A stretch of DNA of 64,000 bases from Candidatus Paracaedibacteraceae bacterium. GTDB lineage: Bacteria; Pseudomonadota; Alphaproteobacteria; UBA6184. The translations under genes were made by a program, and so were the position numbers. The first letter of the stretch is position 1; the number at the start of each line of letters is the position of its first letter. The notes beneath the pieces are model-generated. The model worked only from the letters and a program-made list of their open reading frames with translations. It did no database searches and had not been told where the DNA came from. The stretch covers positions 29,160 through 93,159 of the forward strand of contig JACKLG010000003.1 of the NCBI GenBank assembly GCA_024236035.1, in the 5' to 3' direction. Shown piece by piece: positions 19,921 through 30,570 of the stretch.

Positions 19921-21257
19921 GACCTGGGAACTCCCTTACCTTTATTGACCCATGACTTCTTCATTAATCCTTCATATTGTTGCGCAATCATGTGTGAATG
20001 AATCTGTCCAACTGTATCAATAGTTACACTCACAACGATCAGCACACCTGTTCCGCCCAAGGCTAAAGGAATAGATGAATAACGCGTAAATATTTCAGGC
20101 ATTACACAAACTAATGAAATATACGCAGCGCCTGCGACAGTTAAACGAGTTAAGATATAATCTAAATATTCTGCAGTATTCTTTCCTGGACGAATCCCAA
20201 GAATAATCGCACCACCTTTACGTAAGTTTTCAGCAGTTTCTTCTGAATTAAATACAACTGAAGTATAAAAGAATGCAAAAAATACTATAAGGAAAACATA
20301 CAGGCTAATAAACCCCCACGTACCATGCTGAAAGCTTGATGTAAAACGCGCCAACATTCCTGTACCATCTGAAAAACCAGCAATTGTTGCAGGAAAGCTT
20401 AATAACGCACCTGCAAAAATAGGAGGTATAACGCCAGAACTGTTTAGTTTTAATGGTAAATGTGTGGAATTTCCACCATACATTTTGTTGCCTACTTGTC
20501 TTTTTGGATATTGAATATTAATTTTACGGAAAGAACGTTCCATATATACAACAAAAAACACAATCGCCACAGCTAAAACAAGCACAGATACTAGGAATAA
20601 AGGACTAATAGTTCGATTGCGCCCCATTTCAAAAAGCAACGCCAACCCCTGAGGCAAACCAGATATAATACCTGCAAAGATAATTAATGAGCTACCTTGA
20701 CCAATACCTCTAGAAGTAATTTGTTCACCTAGCCACATTAAGAAGACAGTACCACCAACAAGAGAGGTAACAAATGTCGTTTTAAATAGCAATCCCGGTT
20801 CCATAACCGGTGAGTCACTAACACCTTCTAAAAAGATGGCCATAGAGGAAGCTTGAAATATAGCAATAAGCACCGTTAAATAACGCGTATATTGGTTAAT
20901 TTTTTTTCGCCCTGTTTCGCCATCTTTTTTTAACGCCTCTAACTGCGGAACAATACTCGTCAATAGCTGCGTAATAATGCTTGCCGTGATGTATGGAACA
21001 ATCCCTAGGGCAAATATCGTCATGCGCCCTAGTGCTCCACCACCAAATGTATTAAAGACAGCTAACAAGCCACCTGCAGCTTTGCCTGCTAAATTAGCCA
21101 TAGCAACCGGATCAATTCCTGGAGATGGAATAAACGTTCCAATACGATACACAATTAACGCGCCAAGTGTAAACCATATACGTTTTTTTAAATCATCAGC
21201 CTTAGAAAAGGCTTTCATGCTGAATGATGATGCTAATTGCTCTGCTGCAGATGCCAT
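19917..21257 (-). CDS. secY: Protein translocase channel subunit SecY
   Basis: 446 aa, with ten hydrophobic segments forming the Sec pore. The conserved cytoplasmic loop FNSEETAENLRKGGAIILGIRPG at about 338-360 is the SecA/ribosome contact region. The N-terminus RIWFTLGALIVYRIGTFIPSPGID is canonical. It lies between rplO and adk. SecE is at 46716-46916 in the same block; secG is not in the window. Confidence 0.98.
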   Translation of the reverse strand: MASAAEQLASSFSMKAFSKADDLKKRIWFTLGALIVYRIGTFIPSPGIDPVAMANLAGKAAGGLLAVFNTFGGGALGRMTIFALGIVPYITASIITQLLTSIVPQLEALKKDGETGRKKINQYTRYLTVLIAIFQASSMAIFLEGVSDSPVMEPGLLFKTTFVTSLVGGTVFLMWLGEQITSRGIGQGSSLIIFAGIISGLPQGLALLFEMGRNRTISPLFLVSVLVLAVAIVFFVVYMERSFRKINIQYPKRQVGNKMYGGNSTHLPLKLNSSGVIPPIFAGALLSFPATIAGFSDGTGMLARFTSSFQHGTWGFISLYVFLIVFFAFFYTSVVFNSEETAENLRKGGAIILGIRPGKNTAEYLDYILTRLTVAGAAYISLVCVMPEIFTRYSSIPLALGGTGVLIVVSVTIDTVGQIHSHMIAQQYEGLMKKSWVNKGKGVPRS

Positions 21258-21279
21258 ATTATTCTCGTCTTTCTATACT

Positions 21280-21738
21280 TTATGCAACTAATGTTAGTGA
21301 ACCACCTGCTTTTTCAACCAATTGTTTTGCAGATTCAGAAAATGCATTTACATGTAAGTTGATTTTAGCTTTTAAGTCACCCCTACCTAAAACTTTTACA
21401 GGAAGTTTCGTTGATCGCAACAAACCTGCTTGTACTAAAGCTTCAACATTGATCTCTTTAGTTGCATCTAAACGTTTTTCATCAATGAATTTTTGGATCA
21501 TACCAACATTCACTGTTGCTATTTCTTTAGCGAAAATATTCGTAAAACCACGTTTTGGCAAACGACGATAAATTGGCATTTGTCCACCTTCAAAACCACC
21601 AATAGATGAGCCTGAACGTGATTTTTGGCCTTTTACACCTCGGCCCGAAGTTTTACCTTTTCCAGATCCGATACCGCGCCCCAAACGTTTTTTATCAGGA
21701 CGAGCACCGTCGTTATCTCTTAATTCATTTAGCTTCAT
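21280..21738 (-). CDS. rplO: 50S ribosomal protein L15
   Basis: 152 aa. The glycine- and arginine-rich N-terminal arm (RLGRGIGSGKGKTSGRGVKGQ) threads into 23S rRNA, and the GFEGGQMPIYRRLPKRGF signature is present. It is a late-assembly protein of the central protuberance side of the 50S. Twelve bases separate it from rpmD. Confidence 0.97.
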   Translation of the reverse strand: MKLNELRDNDGARPDKKRLGRGIGSGKGKTSGRGVKGQKSRSGSSIGGFEGGQMPIYRRLPKRGFTNIFAKEIATVNVGMIQKFIDEKRLDATKEINVEALVQAGLLRSTKLPVKVLGRGDLKAKINLHVNAFSESAKQLVEKAGGSLTLVA

Positions 21739-21749
21739 AATACTGCCTC

Positions 21750-21947
21750 TTAGTCTTCAACGCGCACTAAATGATGAACTTTACGAATCATCCCACGTAC
21801 AGCAGGAGTATCTTCTAATTCACGAGTGCGGTGCATTTTATTTAAGCCAAGACCTATTAATGTCGCTTGTTGATCAGCTGGACGACGAATAGGACTGCGT
21901 ACTTGCGTAACCTTTAAGGTTTTCTTTTCAGCTGCTTTCTTACTCAT
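21750..21947 (-). CDS. rpmD: 50S ribosomal protein L30
   Basis: 65 aa, the normal bacterial length. The motif [28 protein letters not shown] is the L30 core. Its start overlaps the rpsE stop by 8 bases, indicating translational coupling. Confidence 0.96.
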   Translation of the reverse strand: MSKKAAEKKTLKVTQVRSPIRRPADQQATLIGLGLNKMHRTRELEDTPAVRGMIRKVHHLVRVED

Positions 21948-22500
21948 CAGCTAACTCCTTTTTATCTTTAGTTGTTTGACGACGCGCAACTAAATCGGCA
22001 ACACGAAGACCACGACGATTTGCAACCGAACGTGGAGACGTTACATTTTTTAACGCTTCAAATGTAGCACGAACCATATTATGAGGATTTGTTGTGCCGA
22101 TAGATTTTGCTACCACGTCATGAATACCTAAAGCTTCCAAAACTTGACGCGTCGCACCACCCGCGATAATCCCTGTACCAGGCGCAGCTGAACGAAGCAA
22201 TATTTTACCTGCACAAAAACGTCCTTCAGCATCATGATGCAATGTACGGGCATCTCTTAACGGAATACGTATCATTGTGCGCTTTGCTTCATCAGAAGCT
22301 TTGCGAATTGCATCAGGTACTTCACGAGCTTTACCTGTACCAAAACCGACTTTACCTTTACCATCACCAACCACAACTAACGCGGAGAAAGAGAAGTTTT
22401 TACCCCCTTTTACAACCTTACATACGCGGTTGACGCTAACAAGTTTATCTACTAGATCTGTATCTTGTTGCGCTACTTTTTCTGTATTTTTACGAGCCAT
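21940..22500 (-). CDS. rpsE: 30S ribosomal protein S5
   Basis: 186 aa. The dsRNA-binding-like N-terminal domain ([35 protein letters not shown]) and C-terminal [26 protein letters not shown] identify S5, which helps control decoding accuracy near the mRNA entry site. Confidence 0.97.
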   Translation of the reverse strand: MARKNTEKVAQQDTDLVDKLVSVNRVCKVVKGGKNFSFSALVVVGDGKGKVGFGTGKAREVPDAIRKASDEAKRTMIRIPLRDARTLHHDAEGRFCAGKILLRSAAPGTGIIAGGATRQVLEALGIHDVVAKSIGTTNPHNMVRATFEALKNVTSPRSVANRRGLRVADLVARRQTTKDKKELADE

Positions 22501-22513
22501 TAACTACATTCTC

Positions 22514-22876
22514 CTAGAATACTAAGCCATTTTCACGAGCACCATCAGCCAAAGCCTTAACACGCCCATGATATAAGTATCCGCCACGATCAAAGTATAC
22601 TTCTTTGATCCCAGCTTTTACCGCACGTTCTGCAACAAGTTTTCCAACTAAGCTTGCTGCATCTTTTGTTCCACCTTTTGGACCTTGAAATTCCTTTTCA
22701 ACAGTGGAAGCCGAAGCAATAGTATGACGCTTTTTATCGTCAATAACTTGCGCATATATATGTTGATTTGAACGAAACACTGACAAGCGAAGTCTGTTTT
22801 CACTAGAAACTTGCTTTAACTTGTACCGATTACGACGCTGACGTCGTAAATTTAATTCTCTATTGTTTATTGCCAT
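22514..22876 (-). CDS. rplR: 50S ribosomal protein L18
   Basis: 120 aa. It binds 5S rRNA with L5. The signature [29 protein letters not shown] and the C-terminal [25 protein letters not shown] are canonical. Gaps of 12-13 bases to rplF and rpsE suggest a single transcript. Confidence 0.97.
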   Translation of the reverse strand: MAINNRELNLRRQRRNRYKLKQVSSENRLRLSVFRSNQHIYAQVIDDKKRHTIASASTVEKEFQGPKGGTKDAASLVGKLVAERAVKAGIKEVYFDRGGYLYHGRVKALADGARENGLVF

Positions 22877-22888
22877 GATGCCTTACCT

Positions 22889-23422
22889 TTACTTCTTCTT
22901 GCCTTCTTTACGCAAGATGTATTCACCAGCATATTTTACACCTTTTCCTTTATACGGTTCAGGTTTTCTATATGCACGAATCTCAGCAGCAATTTGTCCG
23001 ATTTGTTGTAAATCGGCACCTAAAATGCTGATAGTAGTGGGCTTTTCACACTTTACTTCTATCCCTTGAGGAATTGGATAGTGTATATCATGACTAAAAC
23101 CAAGTTGAATGTTTAATGTATTACCAGCAACGCTTGCACGATACCCGACACCAACAAGTTCAAGATCTTTTTTGAAACCGACACTAACACCCGTTACTAA
23201 ATTTTGGATGCGACTGCGGTTAGTCCCCCACAACATACAAGTTTGTCGCTCTTTGTTACGTGGAGTTACAACAACTTTGTTGTCTTCAATTTTTACATCA
23301 ACTTCACCTGTTACAGTGTACGATAATGTTCCCTTAGGTCCCTTTGCCGAAATAGTACGGCCGTCCATAGACATTTGAACACCAGAAGGAATAGATACCG
23401 GATTTTTACCAACACGAGACAT
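22889..23422 (-). CDS. rplF: 50S ribosomal protein L6
   Basis: 177 aa, two tandem L6 folds. The C-terminal signature RKPEPYKGKGVKYAGEYILRKEGKK lies near the sarcin-ricin loop. N-terminal MSRVGKNPVSIPSGV is typical. Confidence 0.97.
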   Translation of the reverse strand: MSRVGKNPVSIPSGVQMSMDGRTISAKGPKGTLSYTVTGEVDVKIEDNKVVVTPRNKERQTCMLWGTNRSRIQNLVTGVSVGFKKDLELVGVGYRASVAGNTLNIQLGFSHDIHYPIPQGIEVKCEKPTTISILGADLQQIGQIAAEIRAYRKPEPYKGKGVKYAGEYILRKEGKKK

Positions 23423-23434
23423 ATTACCCTCCCC

Positions 23435-23833
23435 TTAAAACATCGTACACAAAACTTCGCCACCAACATTATTTTGGCGTGCTTGGTGATCAGACATCAC
23501 ACCTTTTGGTGTAGATAAAATCGCGATTCCAAGGCCATTATAATATGTTGGTATCTTTGCAGACTGTACGTACATACGACGTCCAGGCGTAGACATACGG
23601 CGAATTTTTTTAATTACAGGTTCGTTTGAATAATACTTTAATTCAATACGAATATCTTTAATACCCTGACGAACTTCCACTACTTCGTAACCTTTAATGA
23701 AGCCTTCATTTTGCATAACTTCAAGCACTGCACACTTCAAATTAGAGTGTGGACACGTCAACATAGCTTTACGAGCCTGTTGAGCGTTACGAATACGTGT
23801 TAGCATATCAGCAATAGGATCTGACATAGACAT
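23435..23833 (-). CDS. rpsH: 30S ribosomal protein S8
   Basis: 132 aa. The start DPIADMLTRIRNAQ and the C-terminal ILSTPKGVMSDHQARQNNVGGEVLC are diagnostic. In E. coli S8 also represses the spc operon by binding near rplE; I could not identify the corresponding mRNA helix here. Confidence 0.97.
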   Translation of the reverse strand: MSMSDPIADMLTRIRNAQQARKAMLTCPHSNLKCAVLEVMQNEGFIKGYEVVEVRQGIKDIRIELKYYSNEPVIKKIRRMSTPGRRMYVQSAKIPTYYNGLGIAILSTPKGVMSDHQARQNNVGGEVLCTMF

Positions 23834-23848
23834 TTGCGTTTTTCCTTT

Positions 23849-24154
23849 TTACCAGCTTGCTTTTTTCAACCCAGGAATCAAACCAAGAGAACCCATCTCT
23901 CGCAACATGATTCTTGAAATTCCAAATTTGCGATAATTACCGCGAGAACGACCCGTCAACATACAACGGTTACGCACGCGAATCTTTGCACCACTACGGG
24001 GCATTTCCGCTAACTTAAGGGTTGCTTTAAAGCGCTCTTCAGGAGCAGCATTCCTGTCAGCCGCAATTGCCTTTAATTCAGCACGCTTTGAGGCATACTT
24101 TTGAGCAAGGCGTTTGCGCTTCTCGTTAATTTCTATCGAACCTTTTCTAGCCAT
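23849..24154 (-). CDS. rpsN: 30S ribosomal protein S14, zinc-free form
   Basis: 101 aa. It has the long form with RNRCMLTGRSRGNYRKFGISRIMLREM and only one cysteine, so it is the zinc-independent type usual in proteobacteria. It sits between rplE and rpsH as in the standard spc order. Confidence 0.97.
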   Translation of the reverse strand: MARKGSIEINEKRKRLAQKYASKRAELKAIAADRNAAPEERFKATLKLAEMPRSGAKIRVRNRCMLTGRSRGNYRKFGISRIMLREMGSLGLIPGLKKASW

Positions 24155-24168
24155 TTAAAACTTCCCTT

Positions 24169-24705
24169 TTAATTAATCGGCATATTTAATGCTTTTAGCA
24201 AAGCTTTTGCTTCAGCATTTGTTTTTGCAGAAGTAACAAATACAATATCCATCCCGCGAATTTCATCTATTTTATCATAATCAATTTCAGGGAATACGAT
24301 TTGTTCTTTAATACCAAAGGTATAGTTTCCACGACCATCAAAGCTTTTGCCGGACAACCCGCGGAAGTCACGAACGCGTGGTAACGCGATGTTAACTAAT
24401 CGATCAACAAACTCATACATTTGGTTTTTACGCAATGTAACTTTTACACCTAAGCTCATGTTTTCACGAACTTTAAAACCAGCAATCGACTTTTTAGCTT
24501 TTGTTACCACAGGTTTTTGTCCAGCAATTGCAGTCAAATCATTTACAGCAAATTGAATTTTTTTGCTATCTTGAGCTGCTTTACCGACACCCATGTTGAT
24601 AACAACCTTTAAAAGCCTAGGAACTTCAAATGGATTTTTGTATTCAAACTCATTTTGAAGAGATGGTTTTATGGTTTTGTTATAAACTTCTTTTAAGCGT
24701 GCCAT
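24169..24705 (-). CDS. rplE: 50S ribosomal protein L5
   Basis: 178 aa. It binds 5S rRNA and contacts P-site tRNA. Signatures [15 protein letters not shown] and [31 protein letters not shown] are present, with the family C-terminus [19 protein letters not shown]. Confidence 0.97.
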   Translation of the reverse strand: MARLKEVYNKTIKPSLQNEFEYKNPFEVPRLLKVVINMGVGKAAQDSKKIQFAVNDLTAIAGQKPVVTKAKKSIAGFKVRENMSLGVKVTLRKNQMYEFVDRLVNIALPRVRDFRGLSGKSFDGRGNYTFGIKEQIVFPEIDYDKIDEIRGMDIVFVTSAKTNAEAKALLKALNMPIN

Positions 24706-24714
24706 AATAATTCT

Positions 24715-25038
24715 CTATTTCTTTTCTAAAACTTCACCGGAACGACGTGCTACACGCACTTTTGCTCCATCTTTTGAAATACTGTACCCAACGCGAGTGG
24801 GTTTTTGATCTTTTGGATCTAAAACCATCACGTTAGATGCATGAATTGGTGCTTCCACACGTTCAATACCACCTGCAGACATCTGAGATGGACGCTTGTG
24901 CTTTGTCACAACATTCAAACCTTTTACCTTAACGCGACGTTCCTCGCGCAGAACTTCGATAATTTCTCCGGATTTACCTTTGTCCTTACCTGCGATAATT
25001 TGTACAGTATCGCCCTTTTTAATACGCCATTTTTCCAT
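24715..25038 (-). CDS. rplX: 50S ribosomal protein L24
   Basis: 107 aa from the ATG at 25038, which has GGAGG 9 bases upstream. A longer frame to 25137 would add 33 residues that overlap rplN and are not L24-like. The KOW motif KKGDTVQIIAGKDKGKSGEI starts the protein, an early assembly initiator of the 50S. Only one base separates it from the rplN stop. Confidence 0.95.
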   Translation of the reverse strand: MEKWRIKKGDTVQIIAGKDKGKSGEIIEVLREERRVKVKGLNVVTKHKRPSQMSAGGIERVEAPIHASNVMVLDPKDQKPTRVGYSISKDGAKVRVARRSGEVLEKK

Positions 25039-25039
25039 G

Positions 25040-25408
25040 TTACAGAACCTCCGGAGCCAATGAAATAATACGCATGTAACCGCGCCCACGCAACTCACGA
25101 GTAACTGGACCAAAAATACGCGTACCAATGGGTTCACCTTGCTTATTTAACAATACAGCAGCATTACCATCAAAACGAATAGCAGACCCGTCGTCACGAC
25201 GAATGGCTTGCGCAGTACGTACGATCACAGCTTTATGAACGTCACCTTTTTTTACCTTACCGTTTGGAATGGCATCTTTTACTGATACAACAATTACATC
25301 CCCCACAGAAGCGGATTTACGCTTACTTCCGCCCAATACTTTAATGCACAGGACTTCACGGGCGCCAGAGTTGTCAGCAACATCTAATCTAGATTCAGGT
25401 TTAATCAT
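25040..25408 (-). CDS. rplN: 50S ribosomal protein L14
   Basis: 122 aa. [27 protein letters not shown] and the C-terminal [19 protein letters not shown] are canonical. It lies at the subunit interface and is the first gene of the spc operon. Confidence 0.97.
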   Translation of the reverse strand: MIKPESRLDVADNSGAREVLCIKVLGGSKRKSASVGDVIVVSVKDAIPNGKVKKGDVHKAVIVRTAQAIRRDDGSAIRFDGNAAVLLNKQGEPIGTRIFGPVTRELRGRGYMRIISLAPEVL

Positions 25409-25418
25409 TTTCTAACCC

Positions 25419-25664
25419 TTATTTTGCTTCTACTTCGTTGGACACCACTACCCAATTCTTTGATTTAGAAATGGGACGAGATTCTTCAATTAACACAACA
25501 TCACCTATTTTGTGAGTGTTGCTTTCATCATGTGCCGCATATTTTTTGTGAGAAAGGACGGACTTTTTGTACAAAGGATGAACATAACGACGTTCAACTT
25601 TTACTACAACAGTTTTGTCTTGCTTATCACTTACAACGACACCTTGCAATACACGCTTTGGCAT
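25419..25664 (-). CDS. rpsQ: 30S ribosomal protein S17
   Basis: 81 aa, OB-fold 16S rRNA binder. The motif [27 protein letters not shown] is diagnostic. It is the last gene of the S10 operon segment and lies 21 bases after rpmC. Confidence 0.96.
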   Translation of the reverse strand: MPKRVLQGVVVSDKQDKTVVVKVERRYVHPLYKKSVLSHKKYAAHDESNTHKIGDVVLIEESRPISKSKNWVVVSNEVEAK

Positions 25665-25685
25665 GAATAAATACTCCTATTGCAA

Positions 25686-25880
25686 TCAGGCCTGACGTTG
25701 CTTTTGTGACAGCAACGTCTTGATACGTGCGATTGTCTTACGATTTTTAGACAACCCAGAGGTATCAGTTAATTCCCCAGCAACCTTCTGAAAACGTAAA
25801 CCCATCATAGATTTGCGAGATTCAATAATTTGCTGTTTTAAGTCTTTTTCGTCTAACTTTTTTAATTCTGTTAACTTCAT
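25686..25880 (-). CDS. rpmC: 50S ribosomal protein L29
   Basis: 64 aa helical hairpin. MKLTELKKLDEKDLKQQIIESRKSMMGLRFQ matches L29; the protein sits by the exit tunnel at the SRP and trigger-factor dock. Nine bases separate it from rplP. Confidence 0.96.
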   Translation of the reverse strand: MKLTELKKLDEKDLKQQIIESRKSMMGLRFQKVAGELTDTSGLSKNRKTIARIKTLLSQKQRQA

Positions 25881-25889
25881 GACGTTTCC

Positions 25890-26300
25890 TTAGTCTAAGC
25901 GCTTAACGAACTTAGTTTGCAACGGCAATTTTGCTGCTGCTAAGCTCATTGCTTCACGGGCAACATCCTCAGGAACCCCATCCATCTCAAACAAGATACG
26001 ACCAGGGTGAACACGGCATGCCCAGAATTCAACGCTTCCTTTACCACTTCCCATACGAACTTCTGCTGGTTTTGATGAAACCGGCACATCTGGGAAAATA
26101 CGAATCCAAACACGTCCAGAACGTTTAATGTGACGTGTCATAGCACGACGCGCCGATTCTATCTGACGCGCAGTAATACGCTCAGGAGTTAAAGCCTTCA
26201 GACCAAAAGATCCAAAGTTAAGAGAAGCACCGGATGTCGCCACCCCATGAATGCGCCCCTTAAACGCTTTCCTGAATTTTGTTTTTTTCGGACTTAACAT
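25890..26300 (-). CDS. rplP: 50S ribosomal protein L16
   Basis: 136 aa. [19 protein letters not shown] and [26 protein letters not shown] are diagnostic; L16 organises the A-site region of 23S rRNA. In E. coli the [12 protein letters not shown] arginine region is hydroxylated by YcfD; no such gene is in the window. Confidence 0.97.
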   Translation of the reverse strand: MLSPKKTKFRKAFKGRIHGVATSGASLNFGSFGLKALTPERITARQIESARRAMTRHIKRSGRVWIRIFPDVPVSSKPAEVRMGSGKGSVEFWACRVHPGRILFEMDGVPEDVAREAMSLAAAKLPLQTKFVKRLD

Positions 26301-26324
26301 AATTACAACAATCCTGTGTTAAAA

Positions 26325-27023
26325 TCAACCTTTACTTACTGAGCGAGGCTCACGAGAACGACTTTCATTAGAAATCACATTTGTATCACTAATATCATTT
26401 TTCTCGCCGCGGTATAAAAATACCTTCACTCCAATAACGCCGTATGTTGTATGTGCTTCCGCTAAACCATAATCAACATCTGCGCGCAATGTATGCAATG
26501 GCACACGACCATCACGATACCATTCCATGCGCGCAATTTCAGCACCACCTAAACGTCCAGAACAATTCACGCGGATACCTTTAGCCCCCATACGAAGAGC
26601 AGACTGCATTACACGCTTCACCGCACGGCGGAAAGAAACACGACGCTCTAATTGCTGCGCTACATTGTCAGCAGCAAGTTTTGCATCTAGTTCGGGCTTG
26701 CGCACCTCAAGAATGTTCAGCATCACTTCCGCACTGCTTGTTAATGCAGCAAGTTGCGAACGAAGCTTTTCGATGTCAGCACCCTTTTTACCAATAATTA
26801 CACCAGGACGTGCTGTATAAATAGATATACGGCATTTCTTAGCTGGGCGCTCAATAATAACTTGAGACACGGATGCTTGCTTTAAATTTTCAAAAATAAA
26901 CTTACGGATTTTTGCATCTTCTAATAATAATGCCCCATATCCTTTTTTGTCAGAATACCAACGCGAATCCCACGTACGGTTAATTCCAAGCCTTAAACCA
27001 ATCGGATTGACCTTTTGACCCAT
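26325..27023 (-). CDS. rpsC: 30S ribosomal protein S3
   Basis: 232 aa. The KH domain carries [19 protein letters not shown], and the C-terminal domain has [10 protein letters not shown]. It forms the mRNA entry channel. Its ATG shares one base with the rplV stop codon (TAATG), implying translational coupling. Confidence 0.97.
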   Translation of the reverse strand: MGQKVNPIGLRLGINRTWDSRWYSDKKGYGALLLEDAKIRKFIFENLKQASVSQVIIERPAKKCRISIYTARPGVIIGKKGADIEKLRSQLAALTSSAEVMLNILEVRKPELDAKLAADNVAQQLERRVSFRRAVKRVMQSALRMGAKGIRVNCSGRLGGAEIARMEWYRDGRVPLHTLRADVDYGLAEAHTTYGVIGVKVFLYRGEKNDISDTNVISNESRSREPRSVSKG

Positions 27024-27400
27024 TACGCTACCTCTGCTTCACGAACAATTACAGTCATACGACTATAACGTTTTAAAATACGAGCACCGCGACCGCGTGC
27101 CCTTGGCATCATACGCTTTAACATCATTGCTTTACCAACGAATGCTTCAGACACAATCAATGAATCTACATCTAAACCATGATTGTTTTCCGCGTTAGAA
27201 ATAGCAGAAGAAAGTAACTTGCGAACTTCTTTTGCTGCACGTTTTTTTGAAAACGCTAATGTATCTAATGCGTCACTAACATGCATACCGCGGATTAATT
27301 GCGCAACAAGGTTTAACTTGCGTGGTGTGGTGGTTAACAAACCAACCTCAGCCTTTGCAGAGTTTGCTGGTAACGTGCGCTGAGTTTTTTGTTTACTCAT
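27023..27400 (-). CDS. rplV: 50S ribosomal protein L22
   Basis: 125 aa. [37 protein letters not shown] and the tunnel-loop stretch [22 protein letters not shown] identify L22, whose beta-hairpin lines the exit tunnel at the macrolide site. The N-terminal about 15 residues are an extra basic leader. Confidence 0.97.
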   Translation of the reverse strand: MSKQKTQRTLPANSAKAEVGLLTTTPRKLNLVAQLIRGMHVSDALDTLAFSKKRAAKEVRKLLSSAISNAENNHGLDVDSLIVSEAFVGKAMMLKRMMPRARGRGARILKRYSRMTVIVREAEVA

Positions 27401-27407
27401 AACTTAA

Positions 27408-27686
27408 TTACCCCCTCTTTGCTTTTTTATCTGCGCCATGTCCCCAATAGGTACGTGTTGGTGCAAATTCACCAAACTTGTGACCAATCATGTTTTCAGA
27501 CACAATCACAGGAATGAACTTCTTACCATTATGAACGCCAAACGTAAGCCCTACAAACTGGGGCAAAATCGTTGAACGGCGTGACCAAGTTTTGATAATT
27601 TCTTTTCGCCCTGATGTACGAACAACATCTGCTTTTTTAAGCAAATAGCCGTCAACAAAAGGACCTTTCCAAACTGAACGAGCCAT
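27408..27686 (-). CDS. rpsS: 30S ribosomal protein S19
   Basis: 92 aa. [20 protein letters not shown] and the central [28 protein letters not shown] are diagnostic. It lies in the 30S head with S13. Confidence 0.97.
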   Translation of the reverse strand: MARSVWKGPFVDGYLLKKADVVRTSGRKEIIKTWSRRSTILPQFVGLTFGVHNGKKFIPVIVSENMIGHKFGEFAPTRTYWGHGADKKAKRG

Positions 27687-27697
27687 AAATTACCCCT

Positions 27698-28510
27698 TTA
27701 TTTACTACGACGACGAATAATGTACTTTTGCGTAAGCTTGTTACTGCGAGTACGATTACCTTTAGTACCAAGACCCCATGGTGTTTTCCAGTTCATACCA
27801 CCATTTGCACGACCACCATGAGGGTGATCTACTGGGTTCATAGCAATACCACGGACTGTTGGACGAATACCTTTCCAACGTGAACGACCAGCCTTACCTG
27901 AATTTTCGTTTTTATGGTCTTGGTTAGAAACCGCACCAATTGTCGCAAAGCATTCTGCATGCACAAGGCGAAGCTCACCTGACTTTAACTTTAACTGCGC
28001 CATGTCACCATCACGACCAACCAATTGAGCAAAAGAACCAGCAGCGCGGGCAATTTGCCCACCTTTACCAATTTTTAATTCCACATTGTGAACTAAAGTA
28101 CCAATTGGAATATTACGCAATGGTAATGCATTTCCAGGTTTAATGTCCGCATCTGCACCAGATTCAACCTTATCGCCCACTTTTAAACGTTGCGGAGCAA
28201 TAATATAAGACAAAGAATTGTCTTCATAACGAATCAATGCAATGAAACTTGTACGGTTTGGATCGTATTCCAAACGCTCTACTGTTGCTACACCCGCTGC
28301 ACGACGCTTAAAGTCGATCATACGATAACGACGTTTATGTCCACCACCTTGGTGACGCACTGTAATGCGCCCAGTATTATTACGACCACCTTGCTTACGA
28401 AGACCTTCCGTCAAAGACTTCTCGGGATCTCCCTTCCACAAAGACGTTCTATCAACCAAAACTAATTGGCGACGCCCTGCAGTGACCGGTTTAAAAAATT
28501 TTAAACTCAT
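27698..28510 (-). CDS. rplB: 50S ribosomal protein L2
   Basis: 270 aa. The motif [11 protein letters not shown] near 226-236 contains the His implicated in peptidyl transferase function, and [15 protein letters not shown] is the rRNA-binding signature. The start overlaps the rplW stop by 4 bases. Confidence 0.98.
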   Translation of the reverse strand: MSLKFFKPVTAGRRQLVLVDRTSLWKGDPEKSLTEGLRKQGGRNNTGRITVRHQGGGHKRRYRMIDFKRRAAGVATVERLEYDPNRTSFIALIRYEDNSLSYIIAPQRLKVGDKVESGADADIKPGNALPLRNIPIGTLVHNVELKIGKGGQIARAAGSFAQLVGRDGDMAQLKLKSGELRLVHAECFATIGAVSNQDHKNENSGKAGRSRWKGIRPTVRGIAMNPVDHPHGGRANGGMNWKTPWGLGTKGNRTRSNKLTQKYIIRRRSK

Positions 28511-28839
28511 TTAATCATTCCTGCACTTAGATCTATAGATTGACCTTCTGCTAACCGAACATAGGCCTTTTTCAGATCTGTTTGTTTACCCATACGACCA
28601 CGGAAACGTTTTACTTTTCCTTTTGTGATCGACGTGTTGATTTTTTCAACTTTTACACCGAAAATATTTTCAACAGCTTGCTTTAATTCATGTTTAGTAG
28701 CATCAATAGCCACGTTGAACACCACACAATTCTTTTCCGCACATGCGGTTGCTTTTTCAGTAATGTGAGGCGCACGAATCACGCTATATTGGCGTTCTTT
28801 GCTAATCACATGAACTTTACGACTTCCGTGATTTTTCAT
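28507..28839 (-). CDS. rplW: 50S ribosomal protein L23
   Basis: 110 aa. APHITEKAT and [29 protein letters not shown] are family signatures; L23 docks trigger factor and SRP at the exit tunnel. About 15 residues precede the usual start, but the ATG at 28839 overlaps the rplD stop by 4 bases, which supports it. Confidence 0.95.
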   Translation of the reverse strand: MKNHGSRKVHVISKERQYSVIRAPHITEKATACAEKNCVVFNVAIDATKHELKQAVENIFGVKVEKINTSITKGKVKRFRGRMGKQTDLKKAYVRLAEGQSIDLSAGMIK

Positions 28840-29459
28840 TTTTTCAATCGCTCCTCTAATTGCTTTACAGCATCTTGTGTTAGAACCAACGTATCACGAC
28901 GCAAAATATCATAAACGTTTGCACCTATTGAAGGAAGCACATCCATTTTTGGAATATTTTGAAGAGCACGGAAGAAGTTTTCATTCACATCTTCTGCCCC
29001 AATAAATAACGCAGATTCAAAACCAAATGTTCCAAGCTTTGCTTTTAACTCTTGTGTTTTGTGAGACTTCATATCAAAAGTATCTACAATAATTAACTTA
29101 TTTTCAGCAGCTTTTTGAGACAAAGCACAACGCAACCCTAACGCACGCACTTTTTTAGGCAAATCATGTTCATGACTTCTTGGATGGGGTCCATGTGCCA
29201 CACCACCTTTACGGAACTGAACACTTCTTAAAGAACCTTGACGCGCATTACCCGTACCTTTTTGACGGAACGGTTTACGAGTTGTACCACTAATTTCGCT
29301 TACTGTACGTGTAGAGTGAGTTCCTTGACGGCGTTTTGCAAGTTGCCAATACACAACTCTAGCCAAAATATCGCGACGAACTTCTACGCCAAATACTGAT
29401 GGGTCTAACGTCAGATCACCAGTTTTCTTGTTTTCAAGACTTAAAACTTGAGTTTTCAT
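28836..29459 (-). CDS. rplD: 50S ribosomal protein L4
   Basis: 207 aa. The tunnel loop [28 protein letters not shown] is canonical. In E. coli L4 represses the S10 operon; no S10 leader was recognised here, and tuf lies directly upstream of rpsJ instead. Confidence 0.97.
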   Translation of the reverse strand: MKTQVLSLENKKTGDLTLDPSVFGVEVRRDILARVVYWQLAKRRQGTHSTRTVSEISGTTRKPFRQKGTGNARQGSLRSVQFRKGGVAHGPHPRSHEHDLPKKVRALGLRCALSQKAAENKLIIVDTFDMKSHKTQELKAKLGTFGFESALFIGAEDVNENFFRALQNIPKMDVLPSIGANVYDILRRDTLVLTQDAVKQLEERLKK

Positions 29460-29473
29460 CGTTTCACCCTACT

Positions 29474-30190
29474 CTACTCTGCTTGTTCAGAATTTGCGCT
29501 TGAAACAGCGTTATCCGCTTTACGAATAGCAGCTGGAAACGGCAAATTATCTGGAAGTTTCTTTTTTACTGCATCACGAACTAAGACAAATGTACCTGCA
29601 GCACCTGGAAGAGCACCTTTTACAAGTATTAATCCTTTTTCAAGATCAGTATCTACAATTTCCAAATTCATTACAGTACGTTGCTTGTTTCCCATCTGTC
29701 CTGGCATTTTCTTTCCAGGGATTACACGACCAGGGTCTTGACACATACCTGTTGAACCAGGAACACGGTGAGCTAATGAGTTACCGTGAGACGCACGACC
29801 ACCACCAAAGTTCCAACGCTTCATAACACCCGCGAATCCCTTACCAACGGATACGCCAGTTACATCAACGTGTTGTCCTTTAACGAAATGATCAACAGTG
29901 ATTTCATCACCAATATTTAATAACGCATCTTTAGAAACACGGAACTCAGCCAACTTGCGCTTTGGTTCAACACCCGCTTTTGCAAAATGCCCACGTAAAG
30001 GCTTTGTTACATTTTTCGGGTTAATTTTTCCAACGCCCAATTGGATTGCTGAGTAGCCGTTCTTTTCTTCAGTGCGAACAGTTACCACTTGGCACCCCTC
30101 AACTTTAAGGAGTGTTACGGGAACATGCATGCCGTTCTCGTCAAACCAACGAGACATGCCAACTTTTTCCGCAATTAAACCAGTACGCAT
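29474..30190 (-). CDS. rplC: 50S ribosomal protein L3
   Basis: 238 aa. [32 protein letters not shown] is the family signature, including the loop that reaches the peptidyl transferase centre. The C-terminus extends about 25 residues beyond the core with an acidic tail. Confidence 0.97.
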   Translation of the reverse strand: MRTGLIAEKVGMSRWFDENGMHVPVTLLKVEGCQVVTVRTEEKNGYSAIQLGVGKINPKNVTKPLRGHFAKAGVEPKRKLAEFRVSKDALLNIGDEITVDHFVKGQHVDVTGVSVGKGFAGVMKRWNFGGGRASHGNSLAHRVPGSTGMCQDPGRVIPGKKMPGQMGNKQRTVMNLEIVDTDLEKGLILVKGALPGAAGTFVLVRDAVKKKLPDNLPFPAAIRKADNAVSSANSEQAE

Positions 30191-30202
30191 AGTCCAATTC
30201 CT

Positions 30203-30508
30203 TTATAATTTAATTTCTACCTCAACCCCAGAAGGAAGATCCAACTTCATCAGAGCATCCACGGTTTGAGGCGACCAGTCAATAATGTCTAAAAGACGCT
30301 TATGTGTGCGAATTTCAAATTGCTCACGAGACTTCTTGTCAACGTGGGGCGATCTGTTCACAGTGTAACGCTCTGTACGCGTAGGTAATGGAACGGGTCC
30401 ACATACCTTAGCTCCTGTGCGTTTTGCTGTGCTTACAATTTCGCCGGCGGATTGATCAAGAATTCCACTGTCAAACGCTTTCAAACGTATACGTATATTT
30501 TGTGCCAT
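30203..30508 (-). CDS. rpsJ: 30S ribosomal protein S10
   Basis: 101 aa. [36 protein letters not shown] is diagnostic. S10 also acts with NusG and NusB in antitermination. It heads the S10 cluster and lies 62 bases after tuf, with a hairpin between them. Confidence 0.97.
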   Translation of the reverse strand: MAQNIRIRLKAFDSGILDQSAGEIVSTAKRTGAKVCGPVPLPTRTERYTVNRSPHVDKKSREQFEIRTHKRLLDIIDWSPQTVDALMKLDLPSGVEVEIKL

Positions 30509-30533
30509 ACTACATCCAACTTAATAAAAGTTC

Positions 30534-30559
30534 AAGGACTCTCTAACCAGAGAGTCCTT
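30534..30559 (-). terminator. Hairpin between tuf and rpsJ (weak terminator or attenuator)
   Basis: A perfect 11-bp stem AAGGACTCTCT/AGAGAGTCCTT has a 4-nt loop. On the minus strand the stem is followed by GAACTTTTATT rather than a clean T-run, so termination may be partial. It could lower rpsJ-operon transcription relative to tuf, or act as an mRNA 3' end for tuf. Confidence 0.55.
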
Positions 30560-30570
30560 TTTATTAAAAT

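Noticed and set aside
24715..25137. Longer rplX start with a hydrophobic N-terminus
   Set aside because: The extra residues are rplN read in another frame; a good GGAGG and the L24 N-terminus support 25038.
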